Shown in pieces: positions 37,898 to 50,141 of a DNA stretch of 52,500 bases (positions are counted from its first letter, which is position 1; each line of letters begins with the position of its first letter). Source of the stretch: Endozoicomonas sp. 8E (GTDB lineage Bacteria; Pseudomonadota; Gammaproteobacteria; Pseudomonadales; Endozoicomonadaceae); assembly GCF_032883915.1 (NCBI RefSeq), contig NZ_CP120717.1, positions 1 to 52,500 of the forward strand, in the 5' to 3' direction. Both the position numbers and the translations under genes were made by a program. The notes under the pieces were generated by a model. The model saw only the letters and a program-made list of their open reading frames with translations. It was not told the origin of the DNA and did not search any database.

Positions 37898-38062
37898 TTA
37901 CTTCAAATGTTTATCTGCTTCGCGGAAAAAAGCACCAAGATTATCAAGCGTTGATGAATACTTTCTCTTTTGTTTGCAGTACACAATTTTTTCGAGAACG
38001 GATGTTTGTTTTTTAAGATCGACCCAATGCTTTACATTACGATCATTATATTCTCGGTACAT
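37898..38062 (-). CDS. Possible small protein, 54 residues
   Basis: ATG 38062 is preceded by a good AAGGAG ribosome-binding site at a normal distance, and the frame encodes MYREYNDRNVKHWVDLKKQ followed by a Lys-rich rest. I recognise no family. A minus-strand terminator-like hairpin lies about 500 bp downstream (37389-37405). It could also be a fragment of a larger lost gene. Confidence 0.25.
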   Translation of the reverse strand: MYREYNDRNVKHWVDLKKQTSVLEKIVYCKQKRKYSSTLDNLGAFFREADKHLK

Positions 38063-38557
38063 AGCCACTCCTTGTTGGACAATTTTCATAAAAATCTTTC
38101 TGAGTACGGTTTCAAAAAAACTCTATGATATTGATCTGCGATGGTGACTGCATTATATGGACTAGGCTTATTCCCTGGATAATCAATAAAACAGGAGAGT
38201 CATATAAAGAGCACTTATGAGCGGGTAATTGAAAGGCAAATCAGGAAGCCTGCACCCACTTAAAAACCTCGTTGGTTTTATTATAAAAATCGTCAAGGTT
38301 ATCGAGGGATGGCGTGCTCTTCTTTATAATGTACGTGTAACGAAGGATCTCTTTCATTGCGGGTGTCATTTTTTAGGCCAACCCGGGTTTTGGTGTCCTT
38401 TTCGCTTATAACAACTCCTAAAAGTTAAGGTGTTAACCGTATGGGGTTGATATAAGAAATATTTTTACTATTTGGATTCATTTTAATCTTACTTTCATCT
38501 ATGCCACCCGGGATTTCACCGTCCTTTTTGAGCTGGCAATGGATATCGGAGCAGTAA

Positions 38558-39460
38558 ATGCATATCACATTGAGACAGCTTGAAATTTTTAAGGCGGTCG
38601 CCCAGTCCGGCAGAGTCACAGCAGCGGCAGAATCCCTGTTTATTTCGCAGCCTGCTGCCAGTATGGCGCTGTCAGAACTGGAAAAGCATTTAGGCCCCTT
38701 ATTTGACCGACATGCTGGTGCGTCCATGACTTTAAACGACTCTGGTCGATCATTATTACCTATGGCAGCAGAGCTGATTGATCGGGCCCACGAGATTGAA
38801 ACCCAGTTTATAGAGGGTAGCTGCTATAAAGAGGGAACGCTGAAGTTACATGCAAGTTCTACCATTGGTAATAACCTGATGCCTCGTATTCTTGGGGATT
38901 TTTTCAAGGAATTCCCTCATATCAGGGCCGAACTGGCGGTTGAAAATACCCGCAGTATCCAGCAGAGAATATTGGCTATGGAGATTGATCTGGGTGTCGT
39001 TGAAGGCAGCTGTCTGCACCCGGATATAGAGGTAATCCCCTGGCGCGAAGATGAGCTTGTTATTATTTGTCATCCTGACCATCCCATGGCAGGGAAAACC
39101 GTGGATCTTCAGTCCCTGAAACACGAAGAGTGGATACTCAGGGAGCCAGGCTCAGGAACCCGGGAACTGTTTGATGAAGTCTTGGCAACACGTTTATGTA
39201 CACCTAACGTTATAATGAGTCTTAACCGGGCCGAAGCCGTCAAGCAGGCTGTTATGGAAGGGTTGGGTATTGGTTGTATTTCCAACCTGGCTATATGGCG
39301 TGCCAGGGATGCGGGTCTGCTATCGACCATCAATGTTTCTGACCTGACTCTGAATCGTCATTTTTATCTGTTACTTAACAGGAAAAAATATCGAAGTGGC
39401 GTGATCAAGAAAGTCTCTGAGTTTATTTTGCAATGGGATGACGAGCTTTTAATCCGTTAA
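38558..39460 (+). CDS. LysR-type transcriptional regulator, YeiE-like
   Basis: The 300-residue product has an N-terminal winged helix-turn-helix (HITLRQLEIFKAVAQSGRVTAAAESLFISQPAASMALSELEKHLG) and a C-terminal periplasmic-binding-protein-like effector domain (about 90-295). The start MHITLRQLE and the region around EIDLGVVEG are close to E. coli YeiE, and more distantly to CysB/CbbR types. No divergently transcribed target gene is next to it: the neighbour upstream is a non-coding stretch and downstream is the atp operon. Its regulon cannot be inferred. Confidence 0.9.
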   Translation: MHITLRQLEIFKAVAQSGRVTAAAESLFISQPAASMALSELEKHLGPLFDRHAGASMTLNDSGRSLLPMAAELIDRAHEIETQFIEGSCYKEGTLKLHASSTIGNNLMPRILGDFFKEFPHIRAELAVENTRSIQQRILAMEIDLGVVEGSCLHPDIEVIPWREDELVIICHPDHPMAGKTVDLQSLKHEEWILREPGSGTRELFDEVLATRLCTPNVIMSLNRAEAVKQAVMEGLGIGCISNLAIWRARDAGLLSTINVSDLTLNRHFYLLLNRKKYRSGVIKKVSEFILQWDDELLIR

Positions 39461-39780
39461 CTATTGGATGTCATTCATTGGGGCTCCTGGGATAATATTA
39501 ACCCGAAGTCGTCTAGCGTCAACCTTTAAGATATTAGTTGAACGTAGGTGCATGTCACTAGTATACTTTCGCGCGCCGTAGGGGTGAAAAAAAGTTCTAA
39601 GATTTTCAGTTGTGTGAAGTTTTGCCATCTGATGTTTAACTGTATTCACACATCGCAAAGGCTGAAACCCCTGGTAGTTTCTTAGGGGCGGATTGAGACT
39701 TATCGGACCTGTTATGATACTCAGGTTAAGCACAGGAGTCTGTGTCTGTAAGGACGACGTGGAGAGTCAAAAGTAAAGAG
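39461..39780 (+). promoter_or_regulatory. Upstream region of the atp operon
   Basis: No convincing gene in these 320 bp. It must contain the promoter of the ATP synthase operon; I cannot assign -35 and -10 boxes with confidence. Confidence 0.4.
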
Positions 39781-40176
39781 ATGTTTAGAAGTGACAGTCG
39801 GGCCAGTTACCCGCATCTGCAACAGCCACGTATCTATCGTGTAGTCGTTGCTCAACTGTTGGCTACAGTATCTCTGACATTACTTTTACTGCCGCTGGGT
39901 AAGTCTTTCGCTATATCCGCCCTGTCAGGTGGTTTGGCATGCAGTATCCCCAATGCTTATCTGGTCTGGAGAGCATTTCGATACCGGGGAGCCAGAGCGG
40001 CACAGAAAATAGTCAGGTCTTTTTACCAGGGTGAAGCGGGGAAGTTTGCTTTAACGGTCCTTGCGTTCATTCTGATTTTTACACTGATACCGTCAATCGA
40101 CCCCCTGGCGATGTTCGGTGCATTTGCTTTGATTCAGGCGGTAAACTGGCTGACCCCTCTTCTTATAAAGAGTTGA
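39781..40176 (+). CDS. atpI: ATP synthase protein I
   Basis: AtpI is a small membrane protein that helps assemble the c-ring and is the usual first gene of the atp operon. From ATG 39781 the product has 131 residues and four hydrophobic segments (VVVAQLLATVSLTLLLLPLG, ISALSGGLACSIPNAYLVWRAF, FALTVLAFILIFTLI, FGAFALIQAVNWLTPLL). GTG 39742 would add 13 residues; it has an AGGAG sequence but only 3 nt away. Sequence is poorly conserved in the family, so the call rests on membrane pattern, the GG.A...PN motif and position. Confidence 0.9.
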   Translation: MFRSDSRASYPHLQQPRIYRVVVAQLLATVSLTLLLLPLGKSFAISALSGGLACSIPNAYLVWRAFRYRGARAAQKIVRSFYQGEAGKFALTVLAFILIFTLIPSIDPLAMFGAFALIQAVNWLTPLLIKS

Positions 40177-40212
40177 GGCGGGTTTACTGACGAAAGATTT
40201 ATACAATGATGA

Positions 40213-41112
<900 letters not shown>

Positions 41113-41140
41113 TTATAGATATTGTACGTCAGGTGACTGA

Positions 41141-41458
<318 letters not shown>

Positions 41459-41669
41459 TCGCTGCAGTGAAGATCCGGCTTGGCGTTGAAGTACGGCCGG
41501 TCTGAGAGCCGTAACGAAACGAAAAGCCGAATAAAGATCCTGGTTGTACTCATTGGCTAGGTAAGCTGATCTAAACAACTTTGTTGGGAGCGTCTTATTT
41601 TGCTAAATAGAAGTAGTACGCTCATCTGAGGCAGGATTTTAAGATTTTACTGGAGCATTTGGAGTTCGC

Positions 41670-42140
41670 ATGAATATCAATGCAACTATCATCGGTCAGA
41701 CGATCGCCTTTGCTGTGTTTGTCTGGTTCTGCATGAAGTATGTATGGCCACCCATCATGCAGGCCCTTAACGACCGTAAGAAGCAAATCGCTGACGGACT
41801 GGACGCTGCAGCTCGTGGTCAGAAAGAGCTGGAACTGGCTCAGAAAAAGGTTCTCGAAGAACTGCGTGAAGCCCGTGAAAAGGCTCAGGAAATCATCGAG
41901 CTGGCAAACAAGCGTTCTGCCCAGATCCTTGACGAGGCCAAAGAGCAGGCCCGTGAAGAAGCTGACCGCATCAAGGTGGCTGCACAGGCTGACATCGAGC
42001 AGGAAGCTAACAGGGCCCGCGAAGCTCTTCGTTCTCAGGTTGCAGCTCTGGCTGTAGTCGGTGCTGAGCGTATTCTGGGTGAGAATCTGGATGAGTCAGC
42101 TAACAGCCGTCTGGTTGATGACCTGGTTGCTGAACTCTAA
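41670..42140 (+). CDS. atpF: ATP synthase Fo subunit b
   Basis: Subunit b is the peripheral stalk. The 156-residue product has one N-terminal membrane helix ([22 protein letters not shown]) and a long charged coiled coil (ELEL...[26 protein letters not shown]). Length is identical to E. coli. It is separated from atpE by 211 bp, an unusually long gap in this operon, in which I see no gene. Confidence 0.97.
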   Translation: MNINATIIGQTIAFAVFVWFCMKYVWPPIMQALNDRKKQIADGLDAAARGQKELELAQKKVLEELREAREKAQEIIELANKRSAQILDEAKEQAREEADRIKVAAQADIEQEANRAREALRSQVAALAVVGAERILGENLDESANSRLVDDLVAEL

Positions 42141-42152
42141 AGGGGATTGACC

Positions 42153-42686
42153 ATGGAATTGACTACATGTGCCCGTCCCTACGCCAAAGCCGCATTCAAG
42201 ATAGCAAAAGAGCACGATCAGTTATATGAATGGTCTCAGATGCTAACGTTATGTGCGAGTGTATCCAGGCGTGAGGCTGTGGGCAGGATGCTGAAAGACC
42301 CGTCCACCACAGGGGAGATGAAGGCAGACGCCTTTATCAAACTGTGCGAAGGCAGTATTTCGGTTGAAGTCGAGAATTACATTCGGATCCTTACGAATAA
42401 AAAACGGATTTTTCTGCTTCCCCAGATCGACGCGATCTTTGAGCAGATGAAAGCACAAGATCAGAGTTATCAGGATATAGTCGTCACTTCGGCTTTCCCG
42501 CTGTCCGATGAACAGCAGGACAAAATTGCAAAGAAAGTTGAAAAACGACTTGGTCGATCAGTACGAATGCATACACAGGTAGATACCTACCTGATCGGCG
42601 GCGTCATCGTGAAAGCTGGAGACCTCGTTATCGACGGCAGTGTCCGCTCGCGGTTGACCAAGCTTGCCGATGCGATGATTTCATAA
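42153..42686 (+). CDS. atpH: ATP synthase F1 subunit delta
   Basis: Delta joins the stator stalk to the top of F1. The 177-residue product starts MELTTCARPYAKAAFKIAKEHDQ and has the family C-terminal signature (VVTSAFPLSDEQQDKIAKKVEKRLGR ... LIGGVIVKAGDLVIDGSVRSRLTKL). ATG 42153 is preceded by AGGGGA. TTG 42147 is a less likely start. Confidence 0.96.
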   Translation: MELTTCARPYAKAAFKIAKEHDQLYEWSQMLTLCASVSRREAVGRMLKDPSTTGEMKADAFIKLCEGSISVEVENYIRILTNKKRIFLLPQIDAIFEQMKAQDQSYQDIVVTSAFPLSDEQQDKIAKKVEKRLGRSVRMHTQVDTYLIGGVIVKAGDLVIDGSVRSRLTKLADAMIS

Positions 42687-42723
42687 TTACTTTTTTTTAA
42701 GTAAAAAGTTTGGCAGGTAAGCT

Positions 42724-44265
42724 ATGCAACTGAATCCTTCCGAGGTCAGTGACATCATCAAGAGCCGCATAGAGCAGCTTGATGTGTCCAGTGAAGCCCG
42801 CAATGAGGGCACCATCGTCAGTGTCACTGACGGTATTGTTCGTATACACGGTCTGCAAGACGTAATGTACGGAGAAATGATCAAGTTCTCCGGCGGTGTA
42901 TACGGTATGGCGTTGAACCTGGAGCAGGACTCCGTCGGCGCCGTTGTATTAGGTGACTATAGTCAGTTGGCTGAGGGCCAGACTGTTCAGTGCACCGGAC
43001 GAATTCTTGAAGTACCTGTTGGCAGGCAGTTGCTCGGACGTGTTGTTGACGCGCTGGGTAACCCCATCGACGGCAAAGGCCCCGTTGAAGCTACTGAAAC
43101 GTCGCCAATCGAAAAAGTAGCGCCAGGCGTTATTGCCCGTCAGTCTGTCGACGAGCCGATTCAGACAGGTTACAAGTCCGTTGACGCCATGGTTCCTGTT
43201 GGTCGTGGTCAGCGTGAGTTGATCATCGGTGACCGTCAGACGGGTAAGACCGCTCTGGCCATCGACGCGATCATCAACCAGAAAGGAACTGGAATTAAGT
43301 GTGTGTACGTAGCGATTGGCCAGAAGCAGTCTTCTATCGCCAACGTGGTACGCAAGCTCGAAGAGCACGGCGCCATGGAACACACTATTGTTGTTGCCGC
43401 AGGTGCTTCTGATCCGGCATCCATGCAGTTCCTGGCTCCTTTTGCCGGTTGCTCCATGGGTGAATACTTCCGCGATCTGGGTGAAGATGCCCTGATTGTT
43501 TATGATGATTTGACCAAGCAGGCCTGGGCCTATCGACAGATCTCTCTGTTGCTGCGTCGTCCACCGGGCCGTGAAGCTTATCCGGGTGACGTATTCTACC
43601 TGCACTCCCGTCTGCTGGAGCGTGCTTCCCGTGTAAACGCCGAGCATGTTGAAAAGCTGACCGATGGTAAAGTGAAAGGCCAGACCGGCTCCCTGACGGC
43701 TCTGCCTATCATTGAAACCCAGGCAGGTGACGTATCAGCCTTCGTACCGACTAACGTAATCTCTATTACCGATGGTCAGATCTTTCTGGAAACCGATCTC
43801 TTCAATGCGGGTATCCGTCCTGCGATGAATGCCGGTATCTCTGTATCCCGTGTAGGTGGTGCTGCCCAGACCAAGATCATCAAGAAACTGGGTGGTGGTA
43901 TCCGTCTGGCTCTGGCTCAGTACCGTGAACTGCAGGCGTTTGCCCAGTTTGCCTCTGACCTTGATGAAGCTACCCGCAAGCAGCTCGAACACGGTCAGCG
44001 TGTTACTGAACTGATGAAGCAGAAACAGTACGCGCCAATGTCTGTTGCTGACATGGGGGTTGTCATCTACGCCGCTGAAAAAGGCTACCTGGAAGGTGTT
44101 GAGTTAAACAAGATCCTGGACTTTGAAGCTTCCCTGTTGAGCTTTGTGAACTCTGAATTCAGTGAGCTGATGGCTCGCATCAATGAATCTGGAGATTACA
44201 ACGGTGAAATTGAAGAGGGTATCAAAGCGGCTATTGAGAAGTTCAAGGCCACCCAGTCATGGTAA
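42724..44265 (+). CDS. atpA: ATP synthase F1 subunit alpha
   Basis: Alpha is the non-catalytic nucleotide-binding subunit of F1. The 513-residue product has P-loop GDRQTGKT (169-176), the Q.GTG..C.YVAIGQK stretch and the arginine-finger region [16 protein letters not shown]. The N-terminus [18 protein letters not shown] is the delta-contacting helix. Length equals E. coli (513). Confidence 0.98.
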   Translation: MQLNPSEVSDIIKSRIEQLDVSSEARNEGTIVSVTDGIVRIHGLQDVMYGEMIKFSGGVYGMALNLEQDSVGAVVLGDYSQLAEGQTVQCTGRILEVPVGRQLLGRVVDALGNPIDGKGPVEATETSPIEKVAPGVIARQSVDEPIQTGYKSVDAMVPVGRGQRELIIGDRQTGKTALAIDAIINQKGTGIKCVYVAIGQKQSSIANVVRKLEEHGAMEHTIVVAAGASDPASMQFLAPFAGCSMGEYFRDLGEDALIVYDDLTKQAWAYRQISLLLRRPPGREAYPGDVFYLHSRLLERASRVNAEHVEKLTDGKVKGQTGSLTALPIIETQAGDVSAFVPTNVISITDGQIFLETDLFNAGIRPAMNAGISVSRVGGAAQTKIIKKLGGGIRLALAQYRELQAFAQFASDLDEATRKQLEHGQRVTELMKQKQYAPMSVADMGVVIYAAEKGYLEGVELNKILDFEASLLSFVNSEFSELMARINESGDYNGEIEEGIKAAIEKFKATQSW

Positions 44266-44272
44266 CGGTTTT

Positions 44273-44320
44273 CAGTGGTCAGTGGTCAGTGGTCAGTAAA
44301 GCTGGCTTACTGGCCACTGG
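44273..44320 (+). repeat. CAGTGGT tandem repeat and hairpin between atpA and atpG
   Basis: Three direct copies of CAGTGGT (44273-44293) plus CAGT lead into an almost perfect hairpin: CAGTGGTCAGTAAAGC against GCTTACTGGCCACTG, with a 2-nt loop at about 44303. No T-run follows. The structure could tune atpG translation or mRNA stability; function is inference. Confidence 0.6.
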
Positions 44321-44350
44321 CCTCGAAAGCCTGGCTTGAGGAACTGAATA

Positions 44351-45211
44351 ATGGCAGGCGCAAAAGAGATCCGGACGCAGATATCGTCCATTAAAGGTAC
44401 GCAGAAGATCACCAGCGCCATGGAAATGGTGGCGGCGAGTAAGATGCGTAAAGCTCAGGAGCGGAGAGAAACCAGCCGCCCTTATGCCGAGCGTATCCGT
44501 CAGGTTGTAGGGCATGTTGCTCACGCCAATGCCGAGTACAAGCACACCTTCATGACAGAACGTGAGGTGAAGCGTGTCGGTTTTATCATCGTTTCCACGG
44601 ATCGGGGCCTCTGTGGGGGTCTGAACATCAACCTGTTCAAGAAAACCATTGAGAGTATGACTCAGTGGAAAGATCAGGGTGCTGAAATAGATCTTTGCCT
44701 GATCGGCAGCAAGGCTGTTGGATTTTTCCGTAGCTACGGCGGGAACGTCGTAGCAGCCACAACACATATTGGTGACTCACCCAACATTGCTGATCTGATC
44801 GGTGGTGTAAAAGTGATGCTGGACAAGTACGAAAACGGCGAAATTGACCGTTTGTATGTTGTTCACAACCGCTTCGTCAACACCATGACCCAGTCTCCTG
44901 AGGTATTGCAGTTGTTGCCTCTGGTTCCAGATGAAGATGAGTCACTGAAAAGACCCTGGGATTACATTTATGAACCTGATGCCAAACAATTGCTGGATGG
45001 CCTGTTGGTCAGGTATATCGAATCCCAGGTATTCCAGGCAGTAGTAGAAAATAACGCCTGTGAGCAGGCCGCGCGAATGATTGCCATGAAGAACGCAACA
45101 GATAACGCCGGCAATCTGATCGATGACCTTCAGTTGGTTTACAACAAGGCTCGTCAGGCTGCAATCACACAGGAACTGTCCGAAATCGTCAGTGGCGCTG
45201 CAGCGGTGTAA
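44351..45211 (+). CDS. atpG: ATP synthase F1 subunit gamma
   Basis: Gamma is the rotor shaft. The 286-residue product begins [35 protein letters not shown] and ends ...[31 protein letters not shown], the two helices that form the coiled coil inside the alpha3beta3 ring. Length equals the proteobacterial norm (287). Confidence 0.98.
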   Translation: MAGAKEIRTQISSIKGTQKITSAMEMVAASKMRKAQERRETSRPYAERIRQVVGHVAHANAEYKHTFMTEREVKRVGFIIVSTDRGLCGGLNINLFKKTIESMTQWKDQGAEIDLCLIGSKAVGFFRSYGGNVVAATTHIGDSPNIADLIGGVKVMLDKYENGEIDRLYVVHNRFVNTMTQSPEVLQLLPLVPDEDESLKRPWDYIYEPDAKQLLDGLLVRYIESQVFQAVVENNACEQAARMIAMKNATDNAGNLIDDLQLVYNKARQAAITQELSEIVSGAAAV

Positions 45212-46630
<1,419 letters not shown>

Positions 46631-46637
46631 TGGCCGG

Positions 46638-46661
46638 GACGCTCTGCTTTTCAGGAGCGTC
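46638..46661 (+). promoter_or_regulatory. Hairpin between atpD and atpC
   Basis: GACGCTC (46638-46644) and GAGCGTC (46655-46661) form a perfect 7-bp stem with a 10-nt loop, just after the atpD stop. There is no T-run, so it more likely affects mRNA processing or stability than ends transcription. Confidence 0.45.
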
Positions 46662-46733
46662 ACCCCGTACCGGGAATGGCTCAATCATTTCCGGTCTACC
46701 GTCCATTCGAGGACATAAGAGGAGGTGACACAA

Positions 46734-47159
46734 ATGGCGATCACGGTTCACTGTGACATCGTCAGCGCCGAGGAGGAGATCTTCTCCGGACTGGTAGAGA
46801 TGGTTATTGCTACCGGTTCTCTGGGTGACCTGGGTATTGCCCCTGGCCACACGCCTCTGCTGACTGATCTGAATCCGGGTCCAATCCGCCTGATCACCCA
46901 GGGCGGCGAAGAAGAGGTGTTCTACATCTCAGGTGGATTTCTGGAAGTACAGCCTAACCAGATTAAGGTTCTGGCTGACACGGCTCTGCGTGCAGACGAT
47001 ATGGATGAGCTTGCAGCTGAAGAGGCCAAGAAACTGGCTGAACAGGAGCTGACTAATCAGAGCGGTGAGTTTGATTACTCCCGTGCAGCCACTCAGCTGG
47101 CTGAAGCTGCTGCCCAGCTGCGAACTCTGCAGGCCATTCGCAAGAAGCTTGGAAAATAA
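46734..47159 (+). CDS. atpC: ATP synthase F1 subunit epsilon
   Basis: Epsilon is the regulatory rotor subunit. The 141-residue product has the N-terminal beta-sandwich ([36 protein letters not shown]) and a C-terminal helical pair ending [16 protein letters not shown] 46734 has a perfect AGGAGG 8 nt upstream; GTG 46725 overlaps that site and is rejected. Last gene of the operon. Confidence 0.97.
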   Translation: MAITVHCDIVSAEEEIFSGLVEMVIATGSLGDLGIAPGHTPLLTDLNPGPIRLITQGGEEEVFYISGGFLEVQPNQIKVLADTALRADDMDELAAEEAKKLAEQELTNQSGEFDYSRAATQLAEAAAQLRTLQAIRKKLGK

Positions 47160-47171
47160 GCAACTTGTGTC

Positions 47172-47207
47172 TTATAAAAAAGCCCGGTTGATTCCGGGTT
47201 TTTTTAT
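47172..47207 (+). terminator. Rho-independent terminator of the atp operon
   Basis: CCCGG-TTGATT-CCGGG with flanking A-run and a T-run of seven (TTTTTTTA). Lies 13 bp after the atpC stop. Confidence 0.92.
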
Positions 47208-47260
47208 ACCTGAAAAAATCACCTGCACGGGTACAACGGGATTGAAGTATTTTGTCTTTT

Positions 47261-49711
47261 TTATTGCTGCATGAAAAACCGGAAACCGTTACTCCCTAAG
47301 TTATTTTCCAAAGAAGGAACATCGGGCAATTCGTCAACGTTAATGATATTGGGTTGACCGGGGAAAGGATCTTGCTGATAGGCAAAAGTCCAGTGGTTTG
47401 TATTGATGAATACTAAGATCAACGCATTATCAATATGTTGAGGTACATCGGCAGGGTCAATGTCTTCCGGCTGGCCCTGGTTCCACACAGTCACCTGCAA
47501 ATCAGAGCTATGGTTGAATTGCGGGTGTATTACAACAACGCTCCTGCCGAATGCCAGTGAAGCGAAGGCAGCCATGGATATATCAACCCAGCCGTCTGGC
47601 CCGTCTGATGATATCTGGGCTAAAAGTTCCGGGGCCAAGGACATAATGCTTTCGGGAACATAACCCTGGTAGTTTGAGGGGGACGCAAGAAAGTTTTGTA
47701 ACGCACGTCTTATGCTTTCTTCATCGTAACCCGGTAATTGCTGTGCCAGCGCATGGGTAAAGCAATGTCCATCACCGGGAGTATCACCCAATGTCAGCTG
47801 TTTTTGTTCGAGAAATTCATTGAGTTGCCGGGCATATTCAGACCCGTCTGTGGTATTCGTTTGTAGTTTCTGATAAATGGTCGATAGCTGCTGCGCAATA
47901 TCTTCACGCGCCAGATGGTTAAATATGAATTTTCTTTTATAACCACCTATGTAATGCATATGGGGATGGACCGTTGCATCGCCAACGCCGATCGCATGAA
48001 AGATCAATGTCCATAGTGCGCTGTGCAGGGGAGAGTAGCTATAAGCAGCAATGAAATTTATGGTATCGATCTCACTGTAACCGGGGCGCAGAAAACCAAT
48101 GCTGAACATCACCTGCAGCATTTTCGAAATGCTTATGTCATCAGTGTCAAGCTTGGCAATCCCTTCATTGAGCAACTCAGGTGCTGTAATGGGAGAGTTA
48201 ACAACGACTTCCTTGATTCCTTCTGGAAGTCTATTACTACCCGCGCTGATCATAAAGAACCCCCGGGGTTTCTCGCTGTCATCCCTGCTGCGATGATCGG
48301 CATTGAAATCTGAGAAATCAGGTGTCGATGTAAAAGGGGGAACTTGATTTTCTGTACTATACCATTGTTGTTGGGTTTGCCCGTTTTTATATTTGTTCGC
48401 AGCGTTTTTCAGAGCTGAATAGCTGACTCCACTGAGCGTAACAGAATCCTGGGGTTTAAAGGGCAATTGTGTCTTATTCTGATCCGGAAGCAATCGCACT
48501 AAAGCATTAATACTTGATATGTGCCGGTTGACAAACAGTCTCAGGGCTTGCTCTTGTTCCCGTGCAAATTTCCGTTGCTGTTCCAGCTCCCGGTCCGGGT
48601 CCAGCATCAACCTCATTGTCTGTCTCTGTCGCAGCCAGGGAACTGAGTTCATGTAAGTTGATTTTATGGTTTCAAACACAGCCCCCTTTAGTTGAATGAC
48701 CGAGCTGGATAATTTATGCAATTCCCAGGCAGCCAGTTCTTTCTCGCCATTGATTGGCTTGTTCTCAATAATGTCTAACAGCTCAGCTGTTGTCATATTA
48801 TCGAAGTTAGTAGTGCTTAGTGCTTGTGATAAACGTTTATACAGATCAGCCAGAGTGAAAGCCATACCCAGATGAAGTGCATCGTTGAGCCTTCCAACGA
48901 ATTCTTTTTCCTGATCTGTCAATTGTGTCCATATTTCTTCTGATTCCTGATTGTTACTTGTTGCGGGATCTTCCTGCATTGGATCACTAACTGGTGTTAC
49001 CGAATAGGCCAGGATAAAGTCGTTTTTCGGTTTTGGTACAGAGCCCTCATTGTCAAGGAGCATAAGCCTTATTTGCATAGCCATTGAATAAAGCTCTGAG
49101 GTATTGTCTCGTCTTGAAAAAAAACCTGGAAGCGGATAGATAATGTTTGAATTAAGAAGCTGTATCAGTTTTTCGGGGTATTCAGTGAAGTACTGAAAAA
49201 GTAGCCCGGTTATATCTGTTTTATCTTCAACGTTTATGCGGTCAACATACTGCCAGAAAGAAGGCGTGGCATTGGGATCTTCAGGCTCATATTCAAGCAG
49301 GTCGTGAAGGCTTAACACGTTAGAGGCCTGAGTTGTAAAGCGTCCGGTGGACCTTTCCAGTTCAAGGTAACGATAGATTTTTTTATTGTAATCAACTCTT
49401 GTCAGGTCCTCCCTGACATGGGTGTAAAAACTAAAATTGTCTCTGCATTTCAACCAATGGGCATAGCCATAGGTTGCAGGTAATTGGGCTTTAGCTGAAT
49501 CAGTACAATGGCTGCTTTTAATCAGCAGAGAGATATCCAGCAGTTTTTTTCTTACCAGCTGATAATAGTGCTTTTGTTCTTCATTTTCTGCCTGAACCGG
49601 AGAGGCTGTATACAAAAGAGCAAGTACAAGTGCTTTAAATTGAGGTTTTTTTAATACAACACTTATTAATAAAGTTTTTGTTAACGCTGTCCTCAGCTTT
49701 TTAATATCCAT
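47261..49711 (-). CDS. Large secreted protein with C-terminal OTU-type cysteine protease domain
   Basis: The 816-residue product has an N-terminal signal peptide (hydrophobic FKALVLALLYTA, cleavage after PVQA). Most of it (about 50-640) is unassigned and helical. Residues about 640-785 look like an OTU (ovarian tumour) deubiquitinase domain: GDGHCFTHALAQQL with D647 and the nucleophile C650, a middle part GWVDISMAAFASLAFGRSVVVIHP, and the catalytic H773 in NTNHWTFAYQ. OTU proteases remove ubiquitin in eukaryotes and occur in bacteria mainly as host-directed effectors. It converges with the atp operon. Homology is called by motif only; activity and target are inference. Confidence 0.78.
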   Translation of the reverse strand: MDIKKLRTALTKTLLISVVLKKPQFKALVLALLYTASPVQAENEEQKHYYQLVRKKLLDISLLIKSSHCTDSAKAQLPATYGYAHWLKCRDNFSFYTHVREDLTRVDYNKKIYRYLELERSTGRFTTQASNVLSLHDLLEYEPEDPNATPSFWQYVDRINVEDKTDITGLLFQYFTEYPEKLIQLLNSNIIYPLPGFFSRRDNTSELYSMAMQIRLMLLDNEGSVPKPKNDFILAYSVTPVSDPMQEDPATSNNQESEEIWTQLTDQEKEFVGRLNDALHLGMAFTLADLYKRLSQALSTTNFDNMTTAELLDIIENKPINGEKELAAWELHKLSSSVIQLKGAVFETIKSTYMNSVPWLRQRQTMRLMLDPDRELEQQRKFAREQEQALRLFVNRHISSINALVRLLPDQNKTQLPFKPQDSVTLSGVSYSALKNAANKYKNGQTQQQWYSTENQVPPFTSTPDFSDFNADHRSRDDSEKPRGFFMISAGSNRLPEGIKEVVVNSPITAPELLNEGIAKLDTDDISISKMLQVMFSIGFLRPGYSEIDTINFIAAYSYSPLHSALWTLIFHAIGVGDATVHPHMHYIGGYKRKFIFNHLAREDIAQQLSTIYQKLQTNTTDGSEYARQLNEFLEQKQLTLGDTPGDGHCFTHALAQQLPGYDEESIRRALQNFLASPSNYQGYVPESIMSLAPELLAQISSDGPDGWVDISMAAFASLAFGRSVVVIHPQFNHSSDLQVTVWNQGQPEDIDPADVPQHIDNALILVFINTNHWTFAYQQDPFPGQPNIINVDELPDVPSLENNLGSNGFRFFMQQ

Positions 49712-50141
49712 AGTATCTTATATCCTGTTTATGATTTTAATTAAGGTTGTCAATTATAGTCGAAATTAATAAAAGTGCCGGTCTTACCCATTTTGCGTAA
49801 ATAAAACCCACCCCCCCTATTCAGGAATAAATAAATTGGTACGTAAATACTAAATTGACATCCTCTAGTTCGGTGGGGGGCTCACGCAAATTGAAGATAA
49901 ATACTGATTTTAATAAGGGAGAAGCAGGCAGAGATTATATATAGGGTTATTTCTTTATCAAACTGTCAAATCATTGAACGCATGTGCCATGCAATAGACT
50001 TCATAAGAATCAGTTTTTATAAATCGTTTATATACAGTTGGCCGCTGAAAGACACACTATACTTCCGGCTTTGTTGAGTGTGATGGGGCCTTAATTCATA
50101 GGCTCTTCGCCATATCGCAGTTACCGTCGGGGAGTTTAACT
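49712..50141. other. Intergenic region between two divergent secreted-protein genes
   Basis: No gene seen. It carries poly-C and poly-G runs (around 49808-49816 and 49873-49879) and, at 50000-50020, the first copy of a 21-bp repeat. Promoters for both divergent genes must be here. Confidence 0.5.
50000..50020 (+). repeat. 21-bp direct repeat, left copy
   Basis: This sequence, beginning TTCATAAGAATC, recurs exactly at 51773-51793. The two copies bracket the DM9-like gene, 120 bp before its start and 66 bp after its stop. Confidence 0.75.

Noticed and set aside
38229-38411. 60-codon plus-strand frame upstream of the LysR gene
   Set aside because: No good ribosome-binding site and no similarity I can recognise; likely chance in AT-rich non-coding DNA.
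39461-39733. 90-codon minus-strand frame between the LysR gene and atpI
   Set aside because: No ribosome-binding site, no domain, and it covers the expected atp promoter region.
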